DNA of 40,735 bases from a virus, in IMG/VR virus record IMGVR_UViG_3300025949_000010, positions 1-40,735 of that record, one strand, 5' to 3'. Below, in pieces: positions 31,037 through 37,852 of the stretch. Positions within the stretch are counted from its first letter, which is position 1; each line of letters opens with the position of its first letter. A model generated the notes under the pieces. That model searched no databases and was not told where the DNA came from. It was given only the letters and a program-made list of their open reading frames with translations. The position numbers and the translations under genes are program-made.

Positions 31037-33252
31037 TGCCGTGGACTGACGAAGACGAGCTTGAGTTCAGCGACCACGGGCCACTGCCTGCGGGCGCTCA
31101 AGTGCTCCCGGAGCAACGCATCGTCGGCCGCAATCCCGACGCCGACCTGGAGGAGAACGATTGGCTCGGAGACCTGCTCACCTCGGCAACGCCGCTGGTA
31201 GCGCCTCCGCTCGCCGACATGGACCGTTCTGCCGATGCCGCATCTCGCGTGGGGCGCCGCGCTAGCCGCTTCTTGTCGTCTGCCGCCGAGGACCCCGGAG
31301 CCGCTCTTGCCGGAGCCGCACAGGGGGCATCCTTGGGGTGGGCAGATGAGCTGATGGGGCTGGCCCAAGCCAATCCCGCGGCGGAGCTTGGCCGGTCTCT
31401 CTCGACGGGCGACTCGTTCGACCCCATCTCTCGCTACCGCGAAGGCCGGGACACGGCGCGTAGCTACACGGCGGACGCTGCGGATCGTTCCCCGTACGCT
31501 TACGGCGGCGGTGAGGCCATCGGCTCTGTTGCTCCACTGCTCATCCCTGGTGGCGCTGCGGAAGAGGGCGCTGGCATCCTCGCGTCTACGGCTCGTGGCG
31601 CCATGGAGGGCGGTCTGTACGGCGGCGCGGCTGCCTTGGGTGAGTCTGAGGCCACGGACGTTCCAGAGCTTCTGGGAGACGCTGGGGAGGGCGTAGCGGC
31701 GGGCGGCCTCGTCGGCGGAAGCCTTGGTGCGGTCGGCGGCATCGCCTCTCGCGCTCGTCGGGCGGCGCCACGTCTCCAGCGTGAGGCTGACCGCGCTCGC
31801 ATCTCGTCCGTTCTTGGCGAGCGTCGGGCGCCCATCTCCGATACCGAGATGCAGCGGCTTATCAGCACCCTTGGACGGGGCGAGCGTGACCCTGTTGCTG
31901 GGGCTGCGCGTCGCATCCGTGAAGGTGGCTTCGTCGGCCCCTTCTCCACGGTGGAAGACGTTGCGGAGCGTGCCCAGGCAGCGGCCGACCGAGAGGGCGC
32001 GCGACTTGGCGAGATTCGAGCGACCGCAGACGCCTCCCCGCAGGGTGGGCGCATCCGCGTTGATGCCGTTCCCGATGCCCTCCAGCGCTACGCGCAAGCT
32101 CTCTCCCGCGGTGAGTCCACGGAACCGTTCGCGGGCGCTGTCACTGACACAGCAGAGCGATGGCGCCGCATTGGGATGGCTCAGGCCCCAGAGCTTGCGG
32201 CGCTGAGGGATGCCGAGGCAGAGCTAGCCCGCATCCATCGCGAGCCACCCCCGCAGATTCCACGCGTTGAAGAGATGGATTCGCGTCCTGACGACTTCGT
32301 CAACGACATCACGGGTCGGTTCGGCGCCGAGGAAATGGCGGCGATCCGCGCTCGTGCTGCCACACCACCGCTTGGTGAGACTGCCGCGTCCCCGCGCCGG
32401 GTACGACCCCGCCGACCTGCGGAAGAGAATCCTTCGACCCCAGAGCGCGCGCCAGACCCGCCGCAGACGCCCCCGCCCACCTTCCGCTCGCCGGAGACGC
32501 CCGAGGACATCGTGGCAGCTCGCCTGGCTGACGCTCGGCGCATGAGCAGTGCTACGCAACACGTTCTAGAGCTACGGGCGCAGCCGCCCACCCGTGCCCG
32601 CGCCGACTTGGAGCGCGCTCTCTCGCAGCTCGACACCACGGTACCGTGGACCAACCCTCAGGGGTCCCCCGTTCGGCTTCCTGTCGACGTGGCTCGTGGG
32701 CAACGCCGTACGATCCGTGATGCGCTGGACCGCGAGATTGCGCCGATGCTGCCTCCAGAGGTGGCTGCGGACTTCGCCCCAGCCCGACGACGATGGCAGG
32801 CCGCGGACACCGTCTCAGGCATGGCGGAGCGCCGGGCGTCTCGCGCTCAGATGCGGTCGCCTCTCGCATCGGCCCTCCCGGCCGCTCAGGCGGTCCTGCA
32901 AGGCGGCTCCGGCGCGGTGGCGGCATTGGCCGGCGGCGGCATCTACAGAGCTGCTAGGGCCCGCGAGGCGGCGGCGCTGGCCACCGGCCTTGAGATGGTC
33001 TCTGGACTGCTACAGCGTACGCCAGAGCGACTAGGCCCGTTCGCTGACGTCCTCCGCAACGCTGCTACCCGCGGCGCGCTGCCAGTCGTTCACCAACTGC
33101 TGATGCGCCGTGACCCAGCCTACGCGGCCATGGTAGAGCAGGCCATTCCGAGTGAGGATGTGCCGATGGCGTCGGAAGACGATTTCGCGCCCGCCGATGA
33201 TGTTCCGATGGCCACCGAGGATGACTTTCTGCCCCTTGAGGAGACCCCATGA
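31036..33252 (+). CDS. Large internal virion protein, ejection protein 3 (P22 gp16 position)
   Basis: A 738-residue protein from ATG 31036, one base overlapping the previous stop. Residues 90-240 contain Gly/Ala-rich, weakly hydrophobic segments (GAALAGAAQGASLGWADELM; SVAPLLIPGGAAEEGAGILA; GEGVAAGGLVGGSLGAVGGI) that could insert in membrane. A disordered Pro-rich linker lies near 470-500, followed by long helices. The C-terminus has a direct repeat: DVPMASEDDF and DVPMATEDDF about 16 residues apart. Third of three consecutive large virion genes, as in P22. Ejection role inferred. Confidence 0.65.
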   Translation: MPWTDEDELEFSDHGPLPAGAQVLPEQRIVGRNPDADLEENDWLGDLLTSATPLVAPPLADMDRSADAASRVGRRASRFLSSAAEDPGAALAGAAQGASLGWADELMGLAQANPAAELGRSLSTGDSFDPISRYREGRDTARSYTADAADRSPYAYGGGEAIGSVAPLLIPGGAAEEGAGILASTARGAMEGGLYGGAAALGESEATDVPELLGDAGEGVAAGGLVGGSLGAVGGIASRARRAAPRLQREADRARISSVLGERRAPISDTEMQRLISTLGRGERDPVAGAARRIREGGFVGPFSTVEDVAERAQAAADREGARLGEIRATADASPQGGRIRVDAVPDALQRYAQALSRGESTEPFAGAVTDTAERWRRIGMAQAPELAALRDAEAELARIHREPPPQIPRVEEMDSRPDDFVNDITGRFGAEEMAAIRARAATPPLGETAASPRRVRPRRPAEENPSTPERAPDPPQTPPPTFRSPETPEDIVAARLADARRMSSATQHVLELRAQPPTRARADLERALSQLDTTVPWTNPQGSPVRLPVDVARGQRRTIRDALDREIAPMLPPEVAADFAPARRRWQAADTVSGMAERRASRAQMRSPLASALPAAQAVLQGGSGAVAALAGGGIYRAARAREAAALATGLEMVSGLLQRTPERLGPFADVLRNAATRGALPVVHQLLMRRDPAYAAMVEQAIPSEDVPMASEDDFAPADDVPMATEDDFLPLEETP

Positions 33253-33857
33253 GTAACGAGAAGATCAACCACTTCCCCAAGGACCCGGGCAAGGCCCTCA
33301 TGTCCACGGCCGGTAACCGCGTCCGGCTCGTCACGGACGGCACGGCATCGGCTCCGTTCAACGTGGCCAACCTGCCCTTCAACGGCGCGTCTGGTACGAC
33401 GCAGCTACCCGCCGCCTTCGCGTGGCTGCGCTCTATCGTCGTCAACGTGACGGACATCCGCCATCTGTCGGTTGAAGTGCTCTACAACGGCAACGCGTCA
33501 GGGTCTGTGGGACAGGTCCAGGTGCTTCCGTTCTACTGCAAGCAATACACGGCGCCTCTGACCACGGATGACGTGTGGGACAACTTCACGGACAGCGATG
33601 GGTCGCTCACGCTCGCGGCTCTGGCGGCGGGCACGCTTCCGACCTCGTCCAACATCACGACGACGACGACGTATGCCGTCAAGAAGCTCAACCCGGTCGT
33701 GTTCCTAGGCCCCGCGGCCACGGGCGCATCGAACAAGGCGCGTATCGCCTTCGAGCTGAACGTGGAATCGGCCACTTATGTGATGTTCTACGTCCGAGAG
33801 ATCGGCGAGACCACGAACAGTGGCGTAGTGGACCTCTGGTACTGCGGCAGCAACTGA
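33249..33857 (+). CDS. Beta-rich virion protein
   Basis: A 202-residue protein with an N-terminal MSNEKINHFPKDPGKALMST and a beta-sandwich-like body (FAWLRSIVVNVTDIRHLSVE; ARIAFELNVESATYVMFYVR). It is Thr/Ser/Asn-rich with no membrane segment, like many phage surface proteins. It lies between the ejection proteins and the LamG-like protein, so a tail or spike-base component is likely. No family is recognised. Confidence 0.68.
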   Translation: MSNEKINHFPKDPGKALMSTAGNRVRLVTDGTASAPFNVANLPFNGASGTTQLPAAFAWLRSIVVNVTDIRHLSVEVLYNGNASGSVGQVQVLPFYCKQYTAPLTTDDVWDNFTDSDGSLTLAALAAGTLPTSSNITTTTTYAVKKLNPVVFLGPAATGASNKARIAFELNVESATYVMFYVREIGETTNSGVVDLWYCGSN

Positions 33858-33858
33858 C

Positions 33859-34641
33859 ATGGCGCTGCTCATTCCGCCTCTTATCCGGCCTCTAACGGGA
33901 CCCACCACGGCCCCGCTGGATAGCGGCTTGCCTTGGGAGAGTGGTAGCGGGTCGGGCGGCGGCTCGTCTCTCATCCCAGCATTGCCCACAGCGAACCTCG
34001 TTGGCGACTACAACAGCACGTCGCCGAGCTTCTACACGCTCACGTCTTCTCGCGTGTCTGCGATGCTCGATCAGAGCCCGGTCGGCACCAACGCTCTCTC
34101 ACAGGCGGTGGCGGCGAACCGTCCTACGATCGCTGCGGCCGGCGGTCCTACAGGACAGGACGCGTTCGACTTCTCGTTGAACGCTGGCCTTGGCGTCTCG
34201 TGCGCCAATGTGTCACTTGGGCTCAGCGCCACGTGTTCCATCTACTGCGTCACGCAGACGCCTGGGACGAGCCGTTACATCTACGACGGCGGCGCGGCGG
34301 CGGATTCGCGCTTGGCGTTCAATAACGTGTCCGGCACTCAGCTCGTCATCTTCGCCGGTTCCCAAGCATGCACGGTCGCTTGCACGCCGGGGACGTGGAT
34401 CGTTGACGCGGCTGTGTTCAACGGGGCGAGTTCCGGGCAGAGCGTCAACGGTGCCGCTCTCGTGACTGGTAACCCGGGCGCTGGCTCTGACGCCGGCATC
34501 ACGTTCGGGGGCCGCCAGGCCAACGATGGCGCCGCTGGTCTGAACGCTAAGGCGATTCGCATGCTGGTCTACAGCGTCGCGCACTCGCCCGCGCAGGTCG
34601 CTGCTGTGTACGCGTATCTCCACGCGTGGAGCGGCGTGTGA
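33859..34641 (+). CDS. LamG/concanavalin-like tail or receptor-binding protein
   Basis: A 260-residue protein. Residues 1-45 are a flexible, Gly/Ser-rich start (SGSGSGGGSSLIPALPTANL), probably the virion-binding part. Residues 50-255 show the jelly-roll pattern of LamG-like domains: VSAMLDQSPVGTNALSQAVA, AANRPTIAAAGGPTGQDAFDF, YDGGAAADSRLAFNNVSG, VDAAVFNGASSGQSVNGAAL, ITFGGRQANDGAAGLNAKAI, and the final LVYSVAHSPAQVAAVYAYLH. Such domains bind sugars. Its place at the end of the structural genes fits a receptor-binding protein. Confidence 0.75.
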   Translation: MALLIPPLIRPLTGPTTAPLDSGLPWESGSGSGGGSSLIPALPTANLVGDYNSTSPSFYTLTSSRVSAMLDQSPVGTNALSQAVAANRPTIAAAGGPTGQDAFDFSLNAGLGVSCANVSLGLSATCSIYCVTQTPGTSRYIYDGGAAADSRLAFNNVSGTQLVIFAGSQACTVACTPGTWIVDAAVFNGASSGQSVNGAALVTGNPGAGSDAGITFGGRQANDGAAGLNAKAIRMLVYSVAHSPAQVAAVYAYLHAWSGV

Positions 34642-34991
34642 CGCAGGGCATCCCCACGCCGGACAAGGCGAGCGCGGACGCGATCCGGGCGCAGGTTGAC
34701 GCGTCGTGCGGCTTCCCGCGTTGCGATCGCTTGTCCGGCACGCTCGTCTCAGTCGTCGCGGTGACGTGCCCATGTACGAAGCCGAACGTCCCAGACCCAC
34801 GGTGTCAGTTCCGCACCGACGCAGACGCTTTACCGCTCCAGACGGTGGGCGGATGGGCCTACCCCGTGGTTGGCGACGCCAAGACCATGTCTGGCCTCAC
34901 GCCACAGCAACGATCATCGATCGTTACCCTCGTCGAATCGGCCGCTACGCCAGTCGGCCAGTCCGCCGCTGCTGTGAAAGGCGCTGAGTGA
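34638..34991 (+). CDS. Small Cys-containing protein (GTG start)
   Basis: A 117-residue protein with cysteines in CGFPRC and TCPCTKPNVPDPRC (residues 24-29 and 45-58), then a polar remainder (SGLTPQQRSSIVTLVESAAT). GTG 34638 overlaps the previous TGA; an in-frame GTG at 34626 would add four residues. It may bind zinc. It lies between the receptor-binding protein and the lysis genes; role unknown. Confidence 0.65.
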   Translation: MTQGIPTPDKASADAIRAQVDASCGFPRCDRLSGTLVSVVAVTCPCTKPNVPDPRCQFRTDADALPLQTVGGWAYPVVGDAKTMSGLTPQQRSSIVTLVESAATPVGQSAAAVKGAE

Positions 34992-35284
34992 TGTTCTCTG
35001 GTGTACCCATGGAAGCCGTCCTCTCCATCCTCTCCATCCTCGCCTCTGTGGCGTTTGCGCACCGCTCGCGGTCTGAGAGCGAAGCCAAGGCGCAGAAGAC
35101 GCACGGGGAGGCTGTGGCGGCCCTCATCGTTCGCGCGGAGAACGCTGAGAAAGCTCGCGACGAGTACCACGGGAAGTGGTTAGCTTCTGAGGACCGCGCC
35201 CGCGCTCTACGGAGCGAGCTTTCCGAACACGAGAACGGCCGGTCAGCGGCCAGGATGCCGACCCCCCGAACCCCGTACAGGTGA
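34991..35284 (+). CDS. Small anchored coiled-coil protein, i-spanin-like
   Basis: A 97-residue protein with one N-terminal hydrophobic segment (PMEAVLSILSILASVAFAH, about residues 6-24). A charged coiled coil follows (RSESEAKAQKTHGEAVAALI; RAENAEKARDEYHGKWLASE; RARALRSELSEHENGR). That is the topology of inner-membrane spanins and Rz-like proteins, which reach across the periplasm to disrupt the outer membrane. ATG 34991 overlaps the previous stop by one base; GTG 34988 is an alternative. No outer-membrane partner gene overlaps it; the lipobox in the next gene may supply that role. Confidence 0.6.
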   Translation: MFSGVPMEAVLSILSILASVAFAHRSRSESEAKAQKTHGEAVAALIVRAENAEKARDEYHGKWLASEDRARALRSELSEHENGRSAARMPTPRTPYR

Positions 35285-35289
35285 TCTCC

Positions 35290-35862
35290 ATGTCCCAAGC
35301 CCTGAAAGACTTTCACGCCCAGATCCTCGCCCTTGTGGCCCTCATCGTCCTCGTAGTGGGCTTCGTCGTATGCCCCCAGGAGCGACTTGACCACATCGGC
35401 CATGCTCTGGTCACCTTCGGGACGTTCCCGGCAGGACAGGCCATCTACGCGGCGTTGGCGGCCCTCGCGCTGGCCGGCATCCGCTGGGCCCTCTCCTACA
35501 TCCCGGCTCGGTTCCGCTCAGAGACCACGGTCACGGTGCAGCAAGTGGGGCCTGTGAAGGTGGAACCGACGAACAAGGAGAGCGGCCATGCCCTACCGGC
35601 ATCGCTCTTCCTGGTGATCGCAGTAGGGGCTACGGTCGCCCTCATCGCGACCCACCTTCAGGGCTGTGGTGGGCCTCCGGTCACGGCAGCGCAGCGGACG
35701 GCGTACAGCGTAGAGGCTGCTCACTGTTTGGAAGCCGAGCAGGCGATCGCAGACCGCCCGGCTACGACCGAAGCGCAAGACATGGCGGACCTGGCGGCGG
35801 AAGAGGCGCGGTGCGATGCTGCGCGGCAGGCGATCGAACACCCTGTTGATGGAGGTCTGTGA
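35290..35862 (+). CDS. Three-helix membrane protein with internal lipobox, holin/spanin candidate
   Basis: A 190-residue protein. ATG 35290 has AGGTGA five bases upstream; GTG 35281, overlapping the previous TGA, is equally possible and adds three residues. Three hydrophobic segments: residues 12-28 (ILALVALIVLVVGFVV), 51-70 (AIYAALAALALAGIRWALSY) and 103-122 (PASLFLVIAVGATVALIATH). The third ends in LQGC (Cys126), which fits a lipobox, followed by a 64-residue helical tail with two more cysteines. A holin is the simplest call; a fused membrane plus lipoprotein spanin is possible. Confidence 0.6.
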   Translation: MSQALKDFHAQILALVALIVLVVGFVVCPQERLDHIGHALVTFGTFPAGQAIYAALAALALAGIRWALSYIPARFRSETTVTVQQVGPVKVEPTNKESGHALPASLFLVIAVGATVALIATHLQGCGGPPVTAAQRTAYSVEAAHCLEAEQAIADRPATTEAQDMADLAAEEARCDAARQAIEHPVDGGL

Positions 35863-35863
35863 C

Positions 35864-36208
35864 ATGAGCGACGAGAACGTTGGTAGCCCCTCGGCTGTTG
35901 TGTGTCGGAGCGCGCAGCGCGTTCGACTAGATGATGGTGTCGCGTCATTCGGCGATGCGCTCGACGCGCTCAAGGCTGGGGAGCGAGTCGCCCGGAAAGG
36001 GTGGAACGGAAAGGACATGTGGCTATGCTATATGCCGCCCGTGACGATTGCCGAGGGCTTGGTGAACGGCCGCACCAAGAAGTTTTGGCCGGTGGGCGAC
36101 CTGCCGGTGGGCGGCTACGTCGTTATGCGCACGGCACAGGGCATCTGGCAGCCAGGCTGGCTGGCTTCACAAGCCGACATGCTCGCGGCGGACTGGTCCA
36201 TCCTCTGA
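35864..36208 (+). CDS. DUF2829 / Tad2-family protein, predicted anti-Thoeris
   Basis: A 114-residue protein with GGAGG (35851-35855) eight bases before ATG 35864. Residues 28-114 carry the DUF2829 signature: SFGDALDALKAGERVARKGW, NGKDMWLCYMPP, the strand GGYVVMRTAQGIWQPGW, and LASQADMLAADWSIL. Members named Tad2 bind and sequester the cyclic ADP-ribose-type signal made by Thoeris defence, preventing NAD depletion. Residues 1-27 are an unusual polar extension. It lies among the lysis genes, a common place for accessory cargo. Family membership is clear; anti-Thoeris activity is inferred from it. Confidence 0.85.
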   Translation: MSDENVGSPSAVVCRSAQRVRLDDGVASFGDALDALKAGERVARKGWNGKDMWLCYMPPVTIAEGLVNGRTKKFWPVGDLPVGGYVVMRTAQGIWQPGWLASQADMLAADWSIL

Positions 36209-36417
36209 TGGAAGTCCTCGGCACCATCGTCTCGCTACTCGTCACGGAAGGCCCGCCTGTCGTGGCCTTCGTCGCCAAGGTCGTTCCCGACCTCATCGCG
36301 TTCGCCAAGGGCCAGCTCGGCCGGGACGCGCTCTTCGTCACGCTAGACGCGGCGATCGATGCGCATCGAGAGCTGGTGAAGGCTGAAATCCACGCGAAGT
36401 ACCAGCCGGCGACGTGA
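36208..36417 (+). CDS. Small amphipathic protein in the lysis region
   Basis: A 69-residue protein with a moderately hydrophobic N-terminal half (VLGTIVSLLVTEGPPVVAFV, then AKVVPDLIAFAKG) and a charged helical C-terminus (DAAIDAHRELVKAEIHAKYQ). ATG 36208 overlaps the Tad2 stop by one base. It could be a small holin or antiholin, but the hydrophobic stretch is broken by Pro-Pro and charge. No family is recognised. Confidence 0.6.
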   Translation: MEVLGTIVSLLVTEGPPVVAFVAKVVPDLIAFAKGQLGRDALFVTLDAAIDAHRELVKAEIHAKYQPAT

Positions 36418-36623
36418 CTTCCGCCATCCTCCCCGCATCTCTCTCCGAGAGCGTACGCATCGCCACGCACCATCTGCGAGCGGCCCAGCGGCTCCGAGGC
36501 AGGTACAACGCCGAGAAGGCCGTGGAAGGCCATGTAGACGCCGCATGCGCTATTCTGGAGAAGGCTCTCCGCGCGGAGGATGACACCGCCGATGTCTACC
36601 TAGACGAACGCCCCGACCGGTGA
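36414..36623 (+). CDS. Small helical protein (GTG start)
   Basis: A 69-residue protein (MTSAILPASLSESVRIATHH; LRAAQRLRGRYNAEKAVEGH; ACAILEKALRAEDDTADVYL) predicted helical with a basic middle and acidic end. GTG 36414 overlaps the previous TGA. It is the last gene before the structured non-coding stretch. Function unknown. Confidence 0.6.
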   Translation: MTSAILPASLSESVRIATHHLRAAQRLRGRYNAEKAVEGHVDAACAILEKALRAEDDTADVYLDERPDR

Positions 36624-36816
36624 GGGCCGAGGCGTCCTGGGTGCCTATCTCCCAGGCTTGGCAGGGTAGTTATGGGCTGTCTCTCCAGCGTCACGCCTAG
36701 TCGGGAGACGGCGTTCTCTCCATCCGTTTGTAGAGGTTTCGGAGTCCTCTCCGAGTGACCTGAGGAGCGCCACCGCCCACGATACAGGGAGCGTCCGATG
36801 ACCTCCGTGGCGCCCA
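36624..36816. other. Structured non-coding stretch downstream of the late genes
   Basis: There is no supported gene here. At least three hairpins are visible. GCCGAG...CCTGGG-loop-CCCAGG-CTTGGC spans 36626-36662, starting three bases after the last stop. GTCTCTC (36679-36685) pairs with GGGAGAC (36703-36709). TCGGAG-TCCT-CTCCGA (36739-36754) is extended outward by AGGT/ACCT. None is followed by a T run. They may slow or end transcription, protect RNA ends, or form a small RNA next to the minus-strand tRNA. Confidence 0.45.
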
Positions 36817-36892
36817 TAGCGGGGATGGGATTTGAACCCATGATCTCTGGCGTATGAAGCCAGCGGGGACGACCAGGCTCCCCTACTCCGCA
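36817..36892 (-). tRNA. tRNA with CAU anticodon (Met or Ile2), minus strand
   Basis: On the minus strand the cloverleaf is near-complete: acceptor 36886-36892 with 36818-36824, U8-A9, D stem GGGG/CCCC, anticodon stem CTGGC/GCCAG with loop TTCATAC (anticodon CAU), a five-base variable loop, T stem ATGGG/CCCAT with loop TTCAAAT, and discriminator A at 36817. CCA is not encoded. Acceptor pairs 1:72 (U:U) and 6:67 (A:C) are mismatched. An unpaired 1:72 recalls initiators, but the three G:C anticodon-stem pairs of an initiator are absent. CAU could also be the Ile-AUA tRNA. It is the only minus-strand gene. Confidence 0.8.
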
Positions 36893-36975
36893 GTGACACA
36901 GCGCCGGCTACCCACCAGGCCCGGAGCGCGACTCCCGCAGCCAATGGACCGACGCAGTGCTAGCCTAGCGCGTCC

Positions 36976-37521
36976 ATGCCATCCGACGCAACCCGCCTCC
37001 CTCCTGACGAGGACATCGCTCGTCTCATCGGCATCCCAGCAGCCGTAGCCGCTGCCATCCGGGCGGTGGAGTCGGGACCCCGCCCGAACCCACGAGCGGT
37101 GAGGTTCGAGTGCCGACTGTTCAACCGAGACTCGCGCTTTCACGTCCCCTTCACCCCTCCGCTTGGGACGAAGGTCGAGACCGACCGGGCAGCATTCGAG
37201 CACGCCATGACGCTGGACCCCGCTACAGCGGTCCGTAGCAGCTCCTTCGGCGCATTTCAGACGATGGGCGCCCATCTGCTCGCTGTGACCGGAAAGGGCC
37301 CTGTGGAGGCTCTGGCGGCCTTCGACGCGTCTCCGGCGAAGCTCTCCGTAGCGATGCTCGCTCACTGGGTCCACGGCGTTCCTAGGTTCCTGGAGTGGGC
37401 CAACGCTGACCCACCGGACTTCATGGCGATCGCCCTTCGGTGGAACGGGAAGGCGAGCTATGCGGCGAAGCTCAAAGCCGCATATGACGCCTACATCGCG
37501 AAGTGGCCCGAGCGGGGCTGA
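36976..37521 (+). CDS. Endolysin, N-acetylmuramidase (DUF3380 family)
   Basis: A 181-residue protein. IARLIGIPAAVAAAIRAVES contains the probable catalytic Glu32. It is followed by RAVRFECRLFNRDSRF and then the family pattern FEHAMTLDPATAVRSSSFGA, FQTMGAHLLAVTGKGPVEAL, and the final FMAIALRWNGKASYAAKLKA. This family cleaves peptidoglycan glycan strands and is typical of phages of Gram-negative hosts. There is no N-terminal binding domain and no signal peptide, so release by a holin is expected. No Shine-Dalgarno is visible before ATG 36976; a TAGCCT box 10-15 bases upstream might give a near-leaderless message. Confidence 0.85.
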   Translation: MPSDATRLPPDEDIARLIGIPAAVAAAIRAVESGPRPNPRAVRFECRLFNRDSRFHVPFTPPLGTKVETDRAAFEHAMTLDPATAVRSSSFGAFQTMGAHLLAVTGKGPVEALAAFDASPAKLSVAMLAHWVHGVPRFLEWANADPPDFMAIALRWNGKASYAAKLKAAYDAYIAKWPERG

Positions 37522-37530
37522 AAAGCGAAA

Positions 37531-37551
37531 GGCGGCCTAGCTAAGACCGCC
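37531..37551 (+). terminator. Weak hairpin after the endolysin
   Basis: GGCGGCCT (37531-37538) and AGACCGCC (37544-37551) form an eight-base stem with one mismatch and loop AGCTA, nine bases after the endolysin stop. An A-rich stretch precedes it but no T run follows on this strand, so termination is possible but weak. Confidence 0.35.
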
Positions 37552-37741
37552 CATCACCCGACCAGGTAACCCCAATCCGAGGCCGAAGCCCCCACCCCTG
37601 CGTTGCCACCGTCGCGCCGGTGTTGCCCGGAGTTGCGTAAGTCCTAGCATGGCCCGCTCGCCCGTGGTACACGTTCCCCGTCTCTCGTCGCGCTTCCCCC
37701 TCCTTTCCGTGACGAGTGACCCAGGAGGGAAGGCCCTTCGG
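37552..37741. other. Non-coding gap between endolysin and terminator
   Basis: There is no supported gene on either strand. The + strand is pyrimidine-rich around 37670-37715. I see no clear promoter, tRNA or direct repeat. With the terminator, promoter candidate and leader hairpin that follow, it makes the 331-base gap between the late and replication units. Confidence 0.4.
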
Positions 37742-37782
37742 CGCCCGCGTAGCCTGCAAAACTACGCGGGCGTTGTTCTATT
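37742..37782 (+). terminator. Strong rho-independent terminator
   Basis: CGCCCGCGTAG (37742-37752) and CTACGCGGGCG (37762-37772) form a perfect 11-base-pair stem with a nine-base loop, followed by TTGTTCTATT (37773-37782). It is the only strong intrinsic terminator seen in the genome. It separates late transcription from the replication unit. Confidence 0.9.
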
Positions 37783-37808
37783 GACTTGCTGATCTGAACA
37801 TGTAAGCC
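37781..37808 (+). promoter_or_regulatory. Candidate promoter for the replication unit
   Basis: TTGACT (37781-37786) is a good -35 box. The best -10 at an allowed distance is TAAGCC (37803-37808, spacer 16), which is poor. A promoter is expected here, directly behind the terminator and in front of the RNA ligase and replication genes, so the call leans on context. It is not a copy of the P1/P2/P3 block. Confidence 0.4.
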
Positions 37809-37817
37809 TCGTGGCAT

Positions 37818-37839
37818 CGTGAACCGGCAGGGGTTCGCG
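37818..37839 (+). promoter_or_regulatory. Leader hairpin before the RNA ligase gene
   Basis: CGTGAACC (37818-37825) pairs with GGTTCGCG (37832-37839) in eight base pairs including one G:U, with a six-base loop. It ends two bases before the Shine-Dalgarno GGAGG (37842-37846). It could stabilise the 5' end of the message or control ribosome access. Confidence 0.45.
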
Positions 37840-37852
37840 GTGGAGGTCTCAC

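Noticed and set aside
36817-36892. tRNA as an attachment site for integration
   Set aside because: No integrase or excisionase is recognisable anywhere, and the tRNA is complete and not a 3' fragment.
37541-37759. A 72-codon minus-strand frame in the gap after the endolysin
   Set aside because: It starts at TTG, overlaps the terminator stem, and encodes a low-complexity basic peptide with no Shine-Dalgarno support.
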